DNA of 64,000 bases, from assembly GCF_014274685.1 (NCBI RefSeq), contig NZ_CP060393.1, positions 310,001 to 374,000 on the forward strand, written 5' to 3'. How positions within the stretch are numbered: position 1 is the first letter of the stretch; each line of letters starts with the position of its first letter. Shown piece after piece: positions 18,145-27,370 of this stretch. Below the pieces are notes generated by a model. It did no database searches, was not told the DNA's origin, and worked only from the letters and a program-made list of their open reading frames with translations. The DNA is from Edaphobacter sp. 4G125. GTDB lineage: Bacteria > Acidobacteriota > Terriglobia > Terriglobales > Acidobacteriaceae. The translations under genes and the position numbers were made by a program.

Positions 18145-19731
18145 ATGAACAAAAGCATGAAGTCTATGCCAAACCTCTTCCGAGTCACTATCGCGCTTGT
18201 AGTTTTTGCAGGATTTACTGCGCCCGCCCTCGCGGCCGAAAAAGTTCCGCCCAGCTGTAGCCGCCTTACGCAACTCCGCCTCGACGAAACCACGGTGGAA
18301 TCCGCCTCCGAGGTCGAGGAAGGAATCTTTACTCCTCCAACCTCCAAGTTCACCTTGCACAGGCTGCCCGCCTTCTGTCGTGTGACCGCAATCACTAAGC
18401 CATCGATTCGTTTCGAAGTATGGCTCCCCATCGAGAAGTGGTCGGGTCGTTTTGAGTTCGTCGGCAACGGCGGCATGGCAGGCTCCATCAGCTACAGTGC
18501 CATGGCCAACGCATTGCGTCGTGGCAACGCCGTCGCAAGTACCGATACCGGTCACATTAACGCTCACGGAGATGGATTCGACGCGAGCTGGTCGCTCGAT
18601 CGTCCTGACCTGATCGAAGACTTCGGGCATCGCTCCGTACATCTCACCGCCGTCAATGGGAAAAAGATCATCCGTGCGTTTTACCAAAAGCCTGCGGACC
18701 GCGCGTATTTCGTCGGATGCTCTAAAGGGGGCCAGCAGGCCCTCATGGAGGCGCAACGATACCCCACAGACTTTGATGGCATCGTCGCCGGTGACCCGGC
18801 CTACAACTGGACCCGTCATTACACCGGCGCGCACCTCTACTATGCGCAGGTCACCCTCAAAGATCCCGACAGCTACATCCAGCCCGCAAAGATCAAGCTG
18901 CTAGCCGATGCTGTCAACCGCGCCTGCGATGCCAGGGATGGCTTTGTCGACGGGGTGCTTGACGATCCCCTCTCATGTCACTTCGATCCCGAGGTGCTCG
19001 CATGTAAGGAAGACCAGGACACCGGGACCTGCTTTACGCCGAAACAGATCAAAGCCGTGAGAGAGATCTGGGCAGGCTTCCGCGATGACAGAGGCAAGCT
19101 GATCTCGCCCGGACTCGTCCCTGGCGGAGAAGCCGGACAAGGTGGGTGGCAGAGCTGGGTCACCGGCTCTGCTCCCTATAAGGCGACGCACTGGAAGGCG
19201 GCAGACAGCTTCTTCCGTTATATGGTCATGCGCGATCCGGATTACAACACCATGACCTTCGACTATGACCGCGACAAAGCAGCTCTTGAAAAGCTCTCTC
19301 CTGCATTGGACGCCGTAGATGCCGATCTACGTCCCTTTGCGCACAGAGGAGCGAAGCTGATTCTCTACCACGGCTGGAGCGACCCCGACATCTCTCCCCT
19401 CAGCACCATTCACTACTACCGCGAGATGCAAAAATTCACCGGCTCGAAGACCGACAACTTCGCCCGGCTCTTCATGGTTCCGGGAATGCAACACTGCGGT
19501 GGCGGCCCTGGCCCAGATGTCTTTGATCCGGTCTCCGCAATCCAGCGTTGGGTCGAAGAAAACCAGGCCCCGAATCAGATCGTCGCTTCGCACATGTCGA
19601 CGCGCGGCATTGTCGATCGCACCCGGCCGCTCTGCCCTTACCCGCAGGTCGCCGTCTACAACGGCAAGGGCAATTCCAACGACGCAGCTAGCTTTGTCTG
19701 TAAAGCTCCGCAGGAACACCACGGAGAGTAA
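18145..19731 (+). CDS. Secreted tannase / feruloyl-esterase family hydrolase
   Basis: 528 residues from the ATG at 18145, which leaves a signal peptide (hydrophobic VTIALVVFAGFTAPALAAE); ATGs at 18112 and 18157 are alternatives, and no strong ribosome binding site decides. It is an alpha/beta hydrolase of the tannase family (PF07519). The nucleophile motif GCSKGGQQAL is near residue 192, the acid aspartate is in YHGWSDPDISP and the histidine in GMQHCGGGPG. The cysteines next to Ser and His form the CS-D-HC arrangement known in this family. A calcium-site-like loop (NRACDARDGFVDGVLDDP) is present. Members cleave ester bonds of gallate or hydroxycinnamate on plant polyphenols and cell walls, or MHET-like esters. 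Confidence 0.9.
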   Translation: MNKSMKSMPNLFRVTIALVVFAGFTAPALAAEKVPPSCSRLTQLRLDETTVESASEVEEGIFTPPTSKFTLHRLPAFCRVTAITKPSIRFEVWLPIEKWSGRFEFVGNGGMAGSISYSAMANALRRGNAVASTDTGHINAHGDGFDASWSLDRPDLIEDFGHRSVHLTAVNGKKIIRAFYQKPADRAYFVGCSKGGQQALMEAQRYPTDFDGIVAGDPAYNWTRHYTGAHLYYAQVTLKDPDSYIQPAKIKLLADAVNRACDARDGFVDGVLDDPLSCHFDPEVLACKEDQDTGTCFTPKQIKAVREIWAGFRDDRGKLISPGLVPGGEAGQGGWQSWVTGSAPYKATHWKAADSFFRYMVMRDPDYNTMTFDYDRDKAALEKLSPALDAVDADLRPFAHRGAKLILYHGWSDPDISPLSTIHYYREMQKFTGSKTDNFARLFMVPGMQHCGGGPGPDVFDPVSAIQRWVEENQAPNQIVASHMSTRGIVDRTRPLCPYPQVAVYNGKGNSNDAASFVCKAPQEHHGE

Positions 19732-19747
19732 CGCACCATTCGGTCGC

Positions 19748-22255
19748 CTATTGCCGCAACTCCACCTCGGTCGCGCCCTGTCCCCCCAGATTTTGCGGAG
19801 GCTCTGTAATATTCGCCACATGAGGATGGTTGCGCAGATACTCCCGCAGAGTGCGCCGCAGAATTCCCATTCCGGTTCCATGCACCACGCGAACGCGAGG
19901 CAGACCTGCAAGAAACGCGCGGTCGATGAAACGTGCAACCTCGTCATGCGCTTCATCTGCTGTGCGGCCAATCACATTGATCTCTGAACTCATGTAATCA
20001 GGATCTTCGCTCGTCGCAACCGTAATTCCCCCGCGCTTTCGTGCAGCCTCCAGCGGAGTCATCGTCTTTGTCTTCTCAACCTCTGTGATGTCCTCCAGTG
20101 GGACACGCATCTTCATCGGTCCCACTGAAACCTCAAAGGTCTTCTCGTCGATCACTCGTTCCACACGCCCTTGCCTGCCGAGCGATTTCAGTTTCACCAT
20201 ATCGCCGGCGGCAGGAACATCAATCGCGTCCGGCTCCTTTGCAATGACTGCACGCACTCCCGCGCTCGTCACTGAGTGCGCGGCAATCGTCGTTTGAAAC
20301 TCACTGGAGAATTCACGTCGTGCACGAGCCAGCGCAAGTGCGGAGTCTCGTTGAATGCGCTTCGCAGCAGCTTTATCTCCAATCGCCTTCACCGACTCGC
20401 GAATCTGCACTGCGAAGTTGTCTAACAGCGCGCTTAGCTTTGCCTCCAACTCACGTACGCGAGCACGTTGCTCGGCACGGCCCTCAAGATCAAGCTGCAC
20501 TCTCGCCCGCGCCAGTTCCTGCTCACGCTGTTGCAGCGTCTCGCGTTCAGCGGTTACAGCTTCCAGCTGATCGTGCAGTTGGTCAAGGAACGCCGCGATA
20601 TCTGCGGTCTGCGTCGTCAGTTGTGCGCGTGCTGCGGCAACAATCGCCGGATCGAGTCCCAACCGCGATGCGATATTTAATCCCGCCGAAGCTCCAGGTA
20701 CACCCAACCGAAGCTGATATGTCGGAGTCAAGGTCTCCTGATCGAACCCCACAGCAGCATTGAGCACGCCCTCGTGATTGGCCGCGTAGATCTTCAGCGA
20801 TGTCAGGTGTGTCGTGATGCAGCACCACGTCCGCACTCGCAAAAAGTGCTGTGCCACTGCGACCGCCAGCGCAGCGCCCTCTTCCGGATCGGTCGCAGAG
20901 CCCAGTTCATCCAGCAGCACCAGCGATGACGACGTTGCCTCGCGCGAGATGCGATCGAGATTTACAACATGCGCCGAGAAGCTCGAGAGATTTCGCTCAA
21001 TCGACTGCGCATCGCCGATGTCGGCATAGATACTCGTGAAGAGCGGAAGCCGTGCCTCAACTGCGGGAACAGGAACGCCTGCCTGCGCCATCAGCGCAAG
21101 CAGTCCCACCGTCTTCAGCGAAACCGTCTTGCCGCCTGTGTTCGGTCCGCTGATGATGAGCTGCCGTGCATCATTCCTCAGTGCCACTGTGAGCGGTACG
21201 GGAGATCGTGCCGCCGTTCCCTGCGCGCGCGTCTCTGCAATCATGCGCAGCTCAAGCAGCGGATGGCGAGCTTCTGTAAACGAGAGCTGCGCTTCTGCAG
21301 AATCGACTGCAAAGACCGGTCGCACACAGTTCAGCTCTGCTGCAAAGCGTGCACGCGCAGCATGCGATTCAACCTCTGCAAGAATCCCCGCCCCTGCCAG
21401 AATCGCGCCCGCTTCGCCCGCCAGTGCGCGTGTCATCGCAACCAGAATGCGATGGACCTCCGACTGTTCCTCATCGAGCAGACGAACCAACTCATTGTTC
21501 TGCTCAATCGTCTCGATCGGTTCAACGAAGACCGTCTGGCCCGAAGAAGAAGAGCCATGTACGACTCCAGGAACCTTGCGCTTGAACTCCGAGCGCACCG
21601 GAATCACAAAACGATCGCCGCGAATCGTGATCAACTCATCCTGCGTACTGCCTTCTGCGGCAAGTCGCGACAACGATCGCCGCAGGCTCTCTTCAATCGC
21701 GCGATGCTGACGTTCAATCGCCCTGCGAATGCGATGCAGCTCTGGTGAGGCATCGTCCGAAAGCGAACCATCCGGCTCAATCTTTCCGCTCAACTGCCGC
21801 AGCAACGATGTCAGATCAAACTCACGTAATGGTGCCGAAAGCTTTGTCAGCCCGGAAGTTGTTAGCCCAGTCGTCTGTGCCGCGCCCGTTGGAAACATCC
21901 ATCGACTCCACGCAGCAATGCGTTCGACCACGGTCACCAGTGCAAGAATCTCCAACGGCTCCAGCGCAGATCCTTCAATGCGGGCCTTGTCGAGCAGGTC
22001 CGTGGGATCGAACAGGCCATGAAAGTCAAAGCTCGCACCGGACTCATAAAAAGCGCGCATCTCTTCCGTGCGCTGTTGCTGCGTCTCGATCCAACCCAGA
22101 TCTGCTGAAGGTTCAAGCGCCAACACCCATGCCTTTCCCAGCGGAGAAAAGGTCCGTGAGGCAACATGGTCGCGCAAGCGCGGCCACTCCAGGGCGGCGG
22201 AACTTGATTCTGGTAAAGGTGACGGAATCTTCGCGGCTAAAAAGGCAGGGGGCAC
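19748..22255 (-). CDS. mutS2: Endonuclease MutS2 (MutS-like ATPase with Smr domain)
   Basis: 835 residues from a GTG at 22255 (no other in-frame start gives a complete N-terminus; the ribosome binding site is weak). It lacks the mismatch-recognition domain I of MutS. The core/clamp domain is followed by the ABC-type ATPase: Walker A GPNTGGKT near residue 370, Walker B LVLLDELGSATDPEEG near 445, and TTHLTSLK. A coiled-coil follows (TAERETLQQREQELARARVQLDLEGRAEQ). The C-terminus is an Smr nuclease domain with HGTGMGILRRTLREYL. MutS2 suppresses homologous recombination and, in Firmicutes, rescues collided ribosomes. It is convergent with the tannase gene, 16 bases apart. Confidence 0.96.
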   Translation of the reverse strand: MPPAFLAAKIPSPLPESSSAALEWPRLRDHVASRTFSPLGKAWVLALEPSADLGWIETQQQRTEEMRAFYESGASFDFHGLFDPTDLLDKARIEGSALEPLEILALVTVVERIAAWSRWMFPTGAAQTTGLTTSGLTKLSAPLREFDLTSLLRQLSGKIEPDGSLSDDASPELHRIRRAIERQHRAIEESLRRSLSRLAAEGSTQDELITIRGDRFVIPVRSEFKRKVPGVVHGSSSSGQTVFVEPIETIEQNNELVRLLDEEQSEVHRILVAMTRALAGEAGAILAGAGILAEVESHAARARFAAELNCVRPVFAVDSAEAQLSFTEARHPLLELRMIAETRAQGTAARSPVPLTVALRNDARQLIISGPNTGGKTVSLKTVGLLALMAQAGVPVPAVEARLPLFTSIYADIGDAQSIERNLSSFSAHVVNLDRISREATSSSLVLLDELGSATDPEEGAALAVAVAQHFLRVRTWCCITTHLTSLKIYAANHEGVLNAAVGFDQETLTPTYQLRLGVPGASAGLNIASRLGLDPAIVAAARAQLTTQTADIAAFLDQLHDQLEAVTAERETLQQREQELARARVQLDLEGRAEQRARVRELEAKLSALLDNFAVQIRESVKAIGDKAAAKRIQRDSALALARARREFSSEFQTTIAAHSVTSAGVRAVIAKEPDAIDVPAAGDMVKLKSLGRQGRVERVIDEKTFEVSVGPMKMRVPLEDITEVEKTKTMTPLEAARKRGGITVATSEDPDYMSSEINVIGRTADEAHDEVARFIDRAFLAGLPRVRVVHGTGMGILRRTLREYLRNHPHVANITEPPQNLGGQGATEVELRQ

Positions 22256-22339
22256 GTCTATTATCGTAATCGCGCACGGAACCGGCCGCTGGCCCCCTGC
22301 GTAGCAAACAGCAGTGAGATTTTAGATCGTAGCTTGTTT

Positions 22340-22449
22340 GATTTGTTAAGGGCAGCTTGAGCCCCAGTCTTGAGCGTAGCGAAGGACCTGTAGGGATTCG
22401 TTAAGGGTACGGCTTTAGAGCCTGTCCTGAGCGTAGTCGAAGGATGCCG
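22340..22449 (+). repeat. Two tandem copies of a third intergenic repeat type
   Basis: Unit 1 (22340-22394) and unit 2 (22395-22449) share GATTYGTTAAGGG, a short GCTT-AG-GCC stretch, and TCYTGAGCGTAG followed by CGAAGGA. The TGAGCG...TCGAAGG core also occurs in the type A repeats at 29162 and 29522. They lie in the gap between the divergent mutS2 and zinc-ribbon genes. Confidence 0.6.
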
Positions 22450-22531
22450 CAAAGCTCTGAGAATAAAAAGGGGCTTTAGCCCGGAGGTCCTTCAAACCGA
22501 TCGGTGATCTATGGTCGCCTGGAGGTAACAC

Positions 22532-23065
22532 ATGATCTGTCAGGCTTGTGGAAATGAAGTAGAACCGGGAGGACGATTCTGTCCTCGTTGCGGAGCCCAG
22601 ATAGCTGCTCCACCCCCCAACCCTCCGATGGGTTACATTCCTTACCCACCAATCATCGGATTGCCACGGGTTCAGCGACACTTGCAAACCCTGGGAACCC
22701 TTTGGTGCGCTTTCGGCGTCTATCGCGTCGTCGCCAGCCTCCTCGGGTTCTTTGTCTTCCGTGCAATGGCCTGGCATCGCTTCATGGGGGACTGGCCAAT
22801 GGGGAGATATGGATTCCAAGGTCCTCCCTGGCTCATGATTGCTCCTTTTCTCGTCACCATGACGGTCATTTTGGCCGCCCTCGCACTCTTCACGGGATAC
22901 AGCCTGCTCACCCGCAAATCCTGGGCGCGTATGCTGGCCATCGTCCTCGGAATCCTGGCGCTGTTCAAGTTCCCTCTCGGCACCGCGCTTGGAATCTACA
23001 CCCTCTGGGTGCTGGCCCCTGCAAGCTCTGCCGTCGAGTACGACGCCATCGCAGATCCAGGCTAA
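22532..23065 (+). CDS. Zinc-ribbon integral membrane protein of unknown function
   Basis: 177 residues; GGAGG 8 bases before the ATG. Residues 1-23 form a zinc ribbon (CQACG ... CPRCG, four cysteines), followed by a Pro-rich linker and about three to four hydrophobic helices (LWCAFGVYRVVASLLGFFVF, MIAPFLVTMTVILAALALFT, MLAIVLGILALFKFPL, and ALGIYTLWVLAP). The cytoplasmic zinc ribbon fused to membrane helices is common in bacterial proteins of unknown function. It is divergent from mutS2. Confidence 0.8.
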   Translation: MICQACGNEVEPGGRFCPRCGAQIAAPPPNPPMGYIPYPPIIGLPRVQRHLQTLGTLWCAFGVYRVVASLLGFFVFRAMAWHRFMGDWPMGRYGFQGPPWLMIAPFLVTMTVILAALALFTGYSLLTRKSWARMLAIVLGILALFKFPLGTALGIYTLWVLAPASSAVEYDAIADPG

Positions 23066-23100
23066 TCAACGCGAAGGCCGGTACGTTACTTCAACCGACC

Positions 23101-23326
23101 TGGGTGCCCCATTCATGTCGCAGGTATGAGTGGGCATTCGTGCACCGCGTGAATCACAAGAATTCGGCCCTCGCACAAGTGTCATTCCGACCGAGCGCAA
23201 AAGCGCGAGTGGAGGAATCCCTGCATTGCCTTTCTCCTTCACGAAGAGAAGGCTTCGCACGAACGGAGTCGGGTGTTGATGCCCATTCATGGACCATCGC
23301 GACATGAGTGGGTTCATTCGCCGAAA
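23101..23326 (+). repeat. Composite intergenic repeat: type B, type A, type B-like
   Basis: This fills most of the 23066-23437 gap. Type B is at 23101-23153 (GGGTGCCCCATTCATG ... then TTCGTGC-ACC-GCGTGAA hairpin). Type A is at 23178-23230 (GTGTCATTCCGACCGA, a perfect GCGC-AAAA-GCGC hairpin, then GTGGAGGAATCCCTGC). A divergent type B is at 23269-23326 (GTCGGGTGTTGATGCCC ... CATGAGTGGG, then TCATT-CGCCGAA-AATGA). Confidence 0.65.
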
Positions 23327-23437
23327 ATGAGAATCCCTTTATTTGTTTGTAAGGTGCCAATCGGCGATAGGTCTTTCAATACTCCCTGTATGCGAAAATG
23401 GTGCTCTGTGACCACCGGAACAGAGCCATCTCCAGCC

Positions 23438-24193
23438 ATGACCCGCCAGGGACCTCCCACGGCTCCGGCCTTCTTCCGCTGGCTTACCTATCTGCTCCTG
23501 ATACCGCTTATCGCCGCGTCTACCGTCTTCTTCGGCTGCATCTCTCTCATCTGCGGCCTGTGGGATAAGTCCGGACGCCAGCAACATTTCATTGCGCACG
23601 TGTGGGCCCGCTCTCTACTGCTCTTCAGCCTTTCTCCTGTCACGGTCCTGGGAAAAGAGAAGCTCCAGATTGGCCAAACCTCCGTTTACGTCGCAAACCA
23701 CCTGAGCTACTACGACACCCCGGTTCTCTTCGGAAAACTTCCCTTTCAGTTCCGTATCCTCGCCAAGCAATCGCTTTGGAAGATTCCCTTCATCGGCTGG
23801 TACCTCAATCGCTCCGGTCAGGTACCCGTCGATCAGTCCAGCGCCCGAAACGCCATCGCCAGCCTCAACCGTGGTGTCCAGACACTCAAACACGAACTTC
23901 CGCTCGTTATCTTCCCCGAGGGCGGACGCAGTCTCACGGGCCAGCTCCAACCCTTCGTTGCAGGCGCAGCCTATATGGCCATCAAGGCACAAGTTCCGAT
24001 TGTCCCCATCACCCTCATCGGAACCTATGAACTGCTCCCCATGCACATCTACCACCTCTATCCTCGCCCCCTGGCCATCATCATCGGTGATCCCATCCCG
24101 ACTACCGGGCTCTCCACCCGCGATGCCGACTCTCTCAGCGAACAGGTCGCCTTCGTCATCCGCAAGACCTACATGGACTACCATCCGGCTTAG
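23438..24193 (+). CDS. plsC: 1-acyl-sn-glycerol-3-phosphate acyltransferase (PlsC family)
   Basis: 251 residues from the ATG at 23438; the frame is open further left, but that part overlaps the intergenic repeat, so longer starts (23390, or GTG 23408) are less likely. One N-terminal membrane helix (WLTYLLLIPLIAASTVFFGCISLI) anchors it in the inner membrane. The acyltransferase blocks are clear: NHLSYYD (about 87-93, the HX4D catalytic pair), FPEGGRS (about 160), and a block with PIVPITLIGTYELLP. It transfers the second acyl chain to make phosphatidic acid. The gene is isolated from other lipid genes, so a paralogous role is possible. Confidence 0.88.
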   Translation: MTRQGPPTAPAFFRWLTYLLLIPLIAASTVFFGCISLICGLWDKSGRQQHFIAHVWARSLLLFSLSPVTVLGKEKLQIGQTSVYVANHLSYYDTPVLFGKLPFQFRILAKQSLWKIPFIGWYLNRSGQVPVDQSSARNAIASLNRGVQTLKHELPLVIFPEGGRSLTGQLQPFVAGAAYMAIKAQVPIVPITLIGTYELLPMHIYHLYPRPLAIIIGDPIPTTGLSTRDADSLSEQVAFVIRKTYMDYHPA

Positions 24194-24284
24194 GGAAGCG
24201 CCTTATCCCGATTCACAAGTCATTAAGTGAGCCACGGGAAAACCAAGCCGCAAGCGTGAGCCATTCGCATTTACGATACTCACC

Positions 24285-24989
24285 ATGGCCCCCTCTGCTC
24301 CGCACTACACCCCTGAAGCCATCAAGTTTCTTCGCGGCCTCAAGCGCAACAACACCCGCGACTGGTTCAACGCCCGTAAAGACATCTACGAGCGCGAACT
24401 GAAAATCCCTTCTATTGCTCTTGTCGCCGCCATCAACGAAGCCATGCTCCGCTTCGCCCCTCAGAACATCCAGCCGCCACAAAAGGCCATGATGCGCATC
24501 TATCGCGACATCCGCTTCAGCCCCGATAAGCGACCCTACAAGATTCATCAGGGCATCTGGTGGGCTCGCGAAGGACTCGAAAAGACCTCCGGCGGAGGTT
24601 TCTACTTCGACCTCTCCGGCGAACAGGTCACCATCGCTGCTGGCGTCTATATGCCCGAGCGCGAACAGCTTCTCGCTATTCGTCGTCACATCGAAGCCCA
24701 CCATCAGGAGTTCCGCCGCTTGCTCGCCTCAAAGAAGCTGCGCTCCGTCATGAATGAATTCGATGGCCAGAAGCTTACTCGTCCACCCAAAGGTTTCCTG
24801 CCCGAATCGCCAGCCATTGATCTTCTCCTCAACCGTCAGTGGGGCTTCAGCGCTCACCTGCCGGTTGAAACCGCGACCAAACCAGCCCTGCTTAAAGAAA
24901 TTGTGAAACGTTTCGAGGCCGCCGCTCCTCTTGTCGCATTTCTCAACACACCCCTGGCCACAACCAAACCTCGACGTCCTCTCTTCTGA
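24285..24989 (+). CDS. DUF2461 domain protein
   Basis: 234 residues. It matches DUF2461 (TIGR02453) from beginning to end: YTPEAIKFLRGLKRNNTRDWFNARKDIYE at the N-terminus, then MMRIYRDIRFSPDKRPYK, GGGFYFDLSGEQVTIAAGVYMPE, and a C-terminal RPPKGF ... PAIDLLLNRQWGFSAHLP block. The family is a cytoplasmic alpha/beta protein of unknown biochemical function, common in bacteria and fungi. It is 91 bases downstream of plsC on the same strand, so they may share a transcript. Confidence 0.88.
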   Translation: MAPSAPHYTPEAIKFLRGLKRNNTRDWFNARKDIYERELKIPSIALVAAINEAMLRFAPQNIQPPQKAMMRIYRDIRFSPDKRPYKIHQGIWWAREGLEKTSGGGFYFDLSGEQVTIAAGVYMPEREQLLAIRRHIEAHHQEFRRLLASKKLRSVMNEFDGQKLTRPPKGFLPESPAIDLLLNRQWGFSAHLPVETATKPALLKEIVKRFEAAAPLVAFLNTPLATTKPRRPLF

Positions 24990-25333
24990 TAAGAAGGATC
25001 TCGCGTCGAGCTTTCCCTCTTCAATGCCCTCTTGAAATTGACGTCATCGCTGTAATCTGCGTGGGGCTTTTAGCCTATTTACTGCCGCAAAATGTCTCAA
25101 AAAGCCCTAAATTCGTATAAAAACGGGAAAAAACCCGAAAAAACCTGTGGAAACCGAAGAAATCCGATTGACAAAGTCCGCGAAAAGGCTGAAGGTGAAT
25201 TGCGGTACGGTTTTCTTGCACCCGCATGAACACTGACGATTCGCGCATCGCAGACGCCCGGACGGCCAGTTGCAAAAGGGGAAAATAGAAGACCTGCTTT
25301 AGACCAAAACAAGTACGTTTCAAGGAGCAAGAC
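24990..25333. promoter_or_regulatory. Upstream region of the HU gene
   Basis: 344 bases without a gene. It is A/T-rich, with runs such as AAAAACGGGAAAAAACCCG near 25120-25138 and a TTGACA at 25170-25175 with no convincing -10 at proper spacing. AAGGAG lies about 8 bases before the HU ATG. I see no further structure. Confidence 0.3.
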
Positions 25334-25630
25334 ATGGCAAAGGGATTGACTAAGACAGCGCTGGTTCGTCAACTGGCGGAGAAGCTCGAGCTGACCAACA
25401 AGCAGACCGCCGCGTTCCTCGACCTGCTGGCCGAGACGGCCGTCAAGGAAACCAAGAAGAACGGCGAGTTCACCATCCCCGGCATCGGTAAGCTCGTCAA
25501 GGCCGAGCGCAAGGCGCGCCTGGGCCGCAACCCCCAGACCGGCGAGACCATCAAGATCAAGGCGAAGACCGTCGTCAAGTTCCGCGTCGCCAAGGTCGCC
25601 AAGGACACCATCGCTCCGCCGAAGAAGTAG
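25334..25630 (+). CDS. HU-family histone-like DNA-binding protein
   Basis: 98 residues; AAGGAG about 8 bases before the ATG. The HU/IHF fold is evident: helices LTKTALVRQLAEKLELTNKQTAAFLDLLAETAVKE, then the strand/arm region FTIPGIGKLVKAERKARLGRNPQTGETIKIKAKTVVKFRVAKVAKD, which contains the GRNPxTGExxxI arm signature. The C-terminus ends in a short basic APPKK tail. The protein bends and compacts DNA in the nucleoid. Codon use is strongly biased to C-ending codons, as expected of a highly expressed gene. A terminator follows at 25737. Confidence 0.95.
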   Translation: MAKGLTKTALVRQLAEKLELTNKQTAAFLDLLAETAVKETKKNGEFTIPGIGKLVKAERKARLGRNPQTGETIKIKAKTVVKFRVAKVAKDTIAPPKK

Positions 25631-25736
25631 CCTCTTCCACACTGCGCTCCAGCGCAGCGTGAACCGGAGCGGCCCTCCCTTCCTGTCGTCTCGTTGCAAT
25701 ACAACGCCATGCGGCGGCAGGAGAGATACGCAAATG

Positions 25737-25770
25737 AACGCCCGTCTTGTCATAAAGGCGGGCGTTTCTT
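25737..25770 (+). terminator. Rho-independent terminator downstream of HU
   Basis: AACGCCCG (25737-25744) pairs with CGGGCGTT (25759-25766), followed by TCTTTC. It lies about 107 bases after the HU stop codon and 63 bases before folC. Confidence 0.75.
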
Positions 25771-25832
25771 TCATCATGGCTATTACCCTCGCCATCCCGT
25801 GCCAATCCTCGATCAACACCTAAAATAGATCC

Positions 25833-27338
25833 ATGTCCTACACCGCAGCGGTCGATCACCTTTACGCCCGTGGTCTCGAGCTGGCCTCCGACTCCTCTTT
25901 GCCTCCAGGCAAGCGCCACAAGTTCGACCTCGAGCACATGCGAATCCTCGCCCGCGCCCTCGGCAACCCCCAGGACTGTTTTCCCTCCATCCTGATCGCC
26001 GGAACCAACGGCAAGGGCTCCACGGCTGCTACCCTGGCCAGCATTCTCGCCGCTGCGGGCTATCGCACTGCGCTCTACACCTCGCCGCACCTCTCGCGCG
26101 TTAACGAGCGCATCCAGATCGACGGCCGGCCCATCTCCGACGACGACTTCGCCCGTCTCTACTTCCAGGTCGACTCCACAGCCGGACGTCTCGTCACATC
26201 AGGCGAACTCCCCCAGCATCCCAGCTTCTTCGAAACCCTCACCGCACTCGCCTTCCTCTACTTCGCCGAGGCTGGCAAGGAAGCGGAGAATGCGCCGCAG
26301 ACTCCATCCGCCCTGCGCGCACCAGTCGACATTGCAGTCCTCGAAGTCGGTCTCGGAGGCCGTCTCGACGCCACCAACATCGTTACCCCCCTCCTCTCCA
26401 TCATCACCGACATCTCCCTCGACCATCAGGAATACCTCGGCAATACCATCGCCGAAATCACCCGCGAAAAGGCTGGAATCCTGCGTCCTCGCGGAACCCT
26501 CATCACCCTCCCGCAGCATCCCGAGGCAAACCAGGCTATCGGAGAGGTCGCAGCAGAACTTGGCATTCACGCGATCAATGCCGCTTCCTATATCCCCCAT
26601 ACCCCTGTCCCGCAAAATGCGCGTCCATCTACCTCATCTGAGTTCGCGCCAGAGGCGCCCTTCGCTATGCGTGTAGCACCTCGCAACCGCTACAACGTCA
26701 CTCTCGAGCAGCAGCCCCTCCATGTGGACTCCCCTCTTTGGGGGCAGCACCAGCAGCGCAATATTGCTCTCGCCATCGCAGGAGCAAAGGAATTACGTAA
26801 CCCAACCGGTTACAACATCGACAATAGAAACAGTAGTAGTTACAAAATCAAGAACACTCAGATCGAAACTGGCATTCGTAACACCCGCTGGCCTGGCCGG
26901 CTTGAGGTCCTCCCACTCCCAAACTCCGCACCTATCCTTCTTGATGTCGCCCACAACCCCGCTGGCGCGTGGACCCTCCGCGCCGCGCTCTCCCAGCTTC
27001 CCGAGGATCTTCCTCGCACCCTTATCTTCTCCTGCCTGCGCGATAAGGACCTCCGCGAGATGAGCCAGATCCTTCTGCCACTCTTCGATTCTTCCTCTCC
27101 CGACCGCCCCCATGATCACATCCTCTTCGCGCCCATCAACAGTCCCCGCGCCGCCTCGCTCGATGATTTAGCCGCCACTGCCCGCGATCTCGAGATTCCC
27201 GCCGAAACCACCCCCAGCCTTACCGAAGCTCTCGCCCATGCTCGTGCCATCACCCCATCCAACGGACTCATCGTCGCCACAGGCTCCGTCTACCTCATCG
27301 GGGAACTTCGCGCCCAGGTCGTTGAGGCGACGACTTAG
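25833..27338 (+). CDS. folC: Bifunctional dihydrofolate synthase / folylpolyglutamate synthase
   Basis: 501 residues, longer than the usual 420-450. FolC adds glutamate to dihydropteroate and extends the polyglutamate tail of folates, using ATP. The Mur-ligase-like signature is complete: P-loop GTNGKGST at 57-64, SPHLSRVNERI, a VLEVGLGGRLDATNIV segment, SLDHQEYLG, and EKAGILRPRG. The C-terminal domain has WPGRLEVLP and LDVAHNPAGAW. An AT-rich in-frame stretch at about 26795-26875 (NPTGYNIDNRNSSSYKIKN) lies in a linker before WPGRLE and accounts for part of the extra length. hemB follows 32 bases later and may be cotranscribed. Confidence 0.96.
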   Translation: MSYTAAVDHLYARGLELASDSSLPPGKRHKFDLEHMRILARALGNPQDCFPSILIAGTNGKGSTAATLASILAAAGYRTALYTSPHLSRVNERIQIDGRPISDDDFARLYFQVDSTAGRLVTSGELPQHPSFFETLTALAFLYFAEAGKEAENAPQTPSALRAPVDIAVLEVGLGGRLDATNIVTPLLSIITDISLDHQEYLGNTIAEITREKAGILRPRGTLITLPQHPEANQAIGEVAAELGIHAINAASYIPHTPVPQNARPSTSSEFAPEAPFAMRVAPRNRYNVTLEQQPLHVDSPLWGQHQQRNIALAIAGAKELRNPTGYNIDNRNSSSYKIKNTQIETGIRNTRWPGRLEVLPLPNSAPILLDVAHNPAGAWTLRAALSQLPEDLPRTLIFSCLRDKDLREMSQILLPLFDSSSPDRPHDHILFAPINSPRAASLDDLAATARDLEIPAETTPSLTEALAHARAITPSNGLIVATGSVYLIGELRAQVVEATT

Positions 27339-27370
27339 CGCCCCATACCTCACGCGCGTAAACTTAACCC

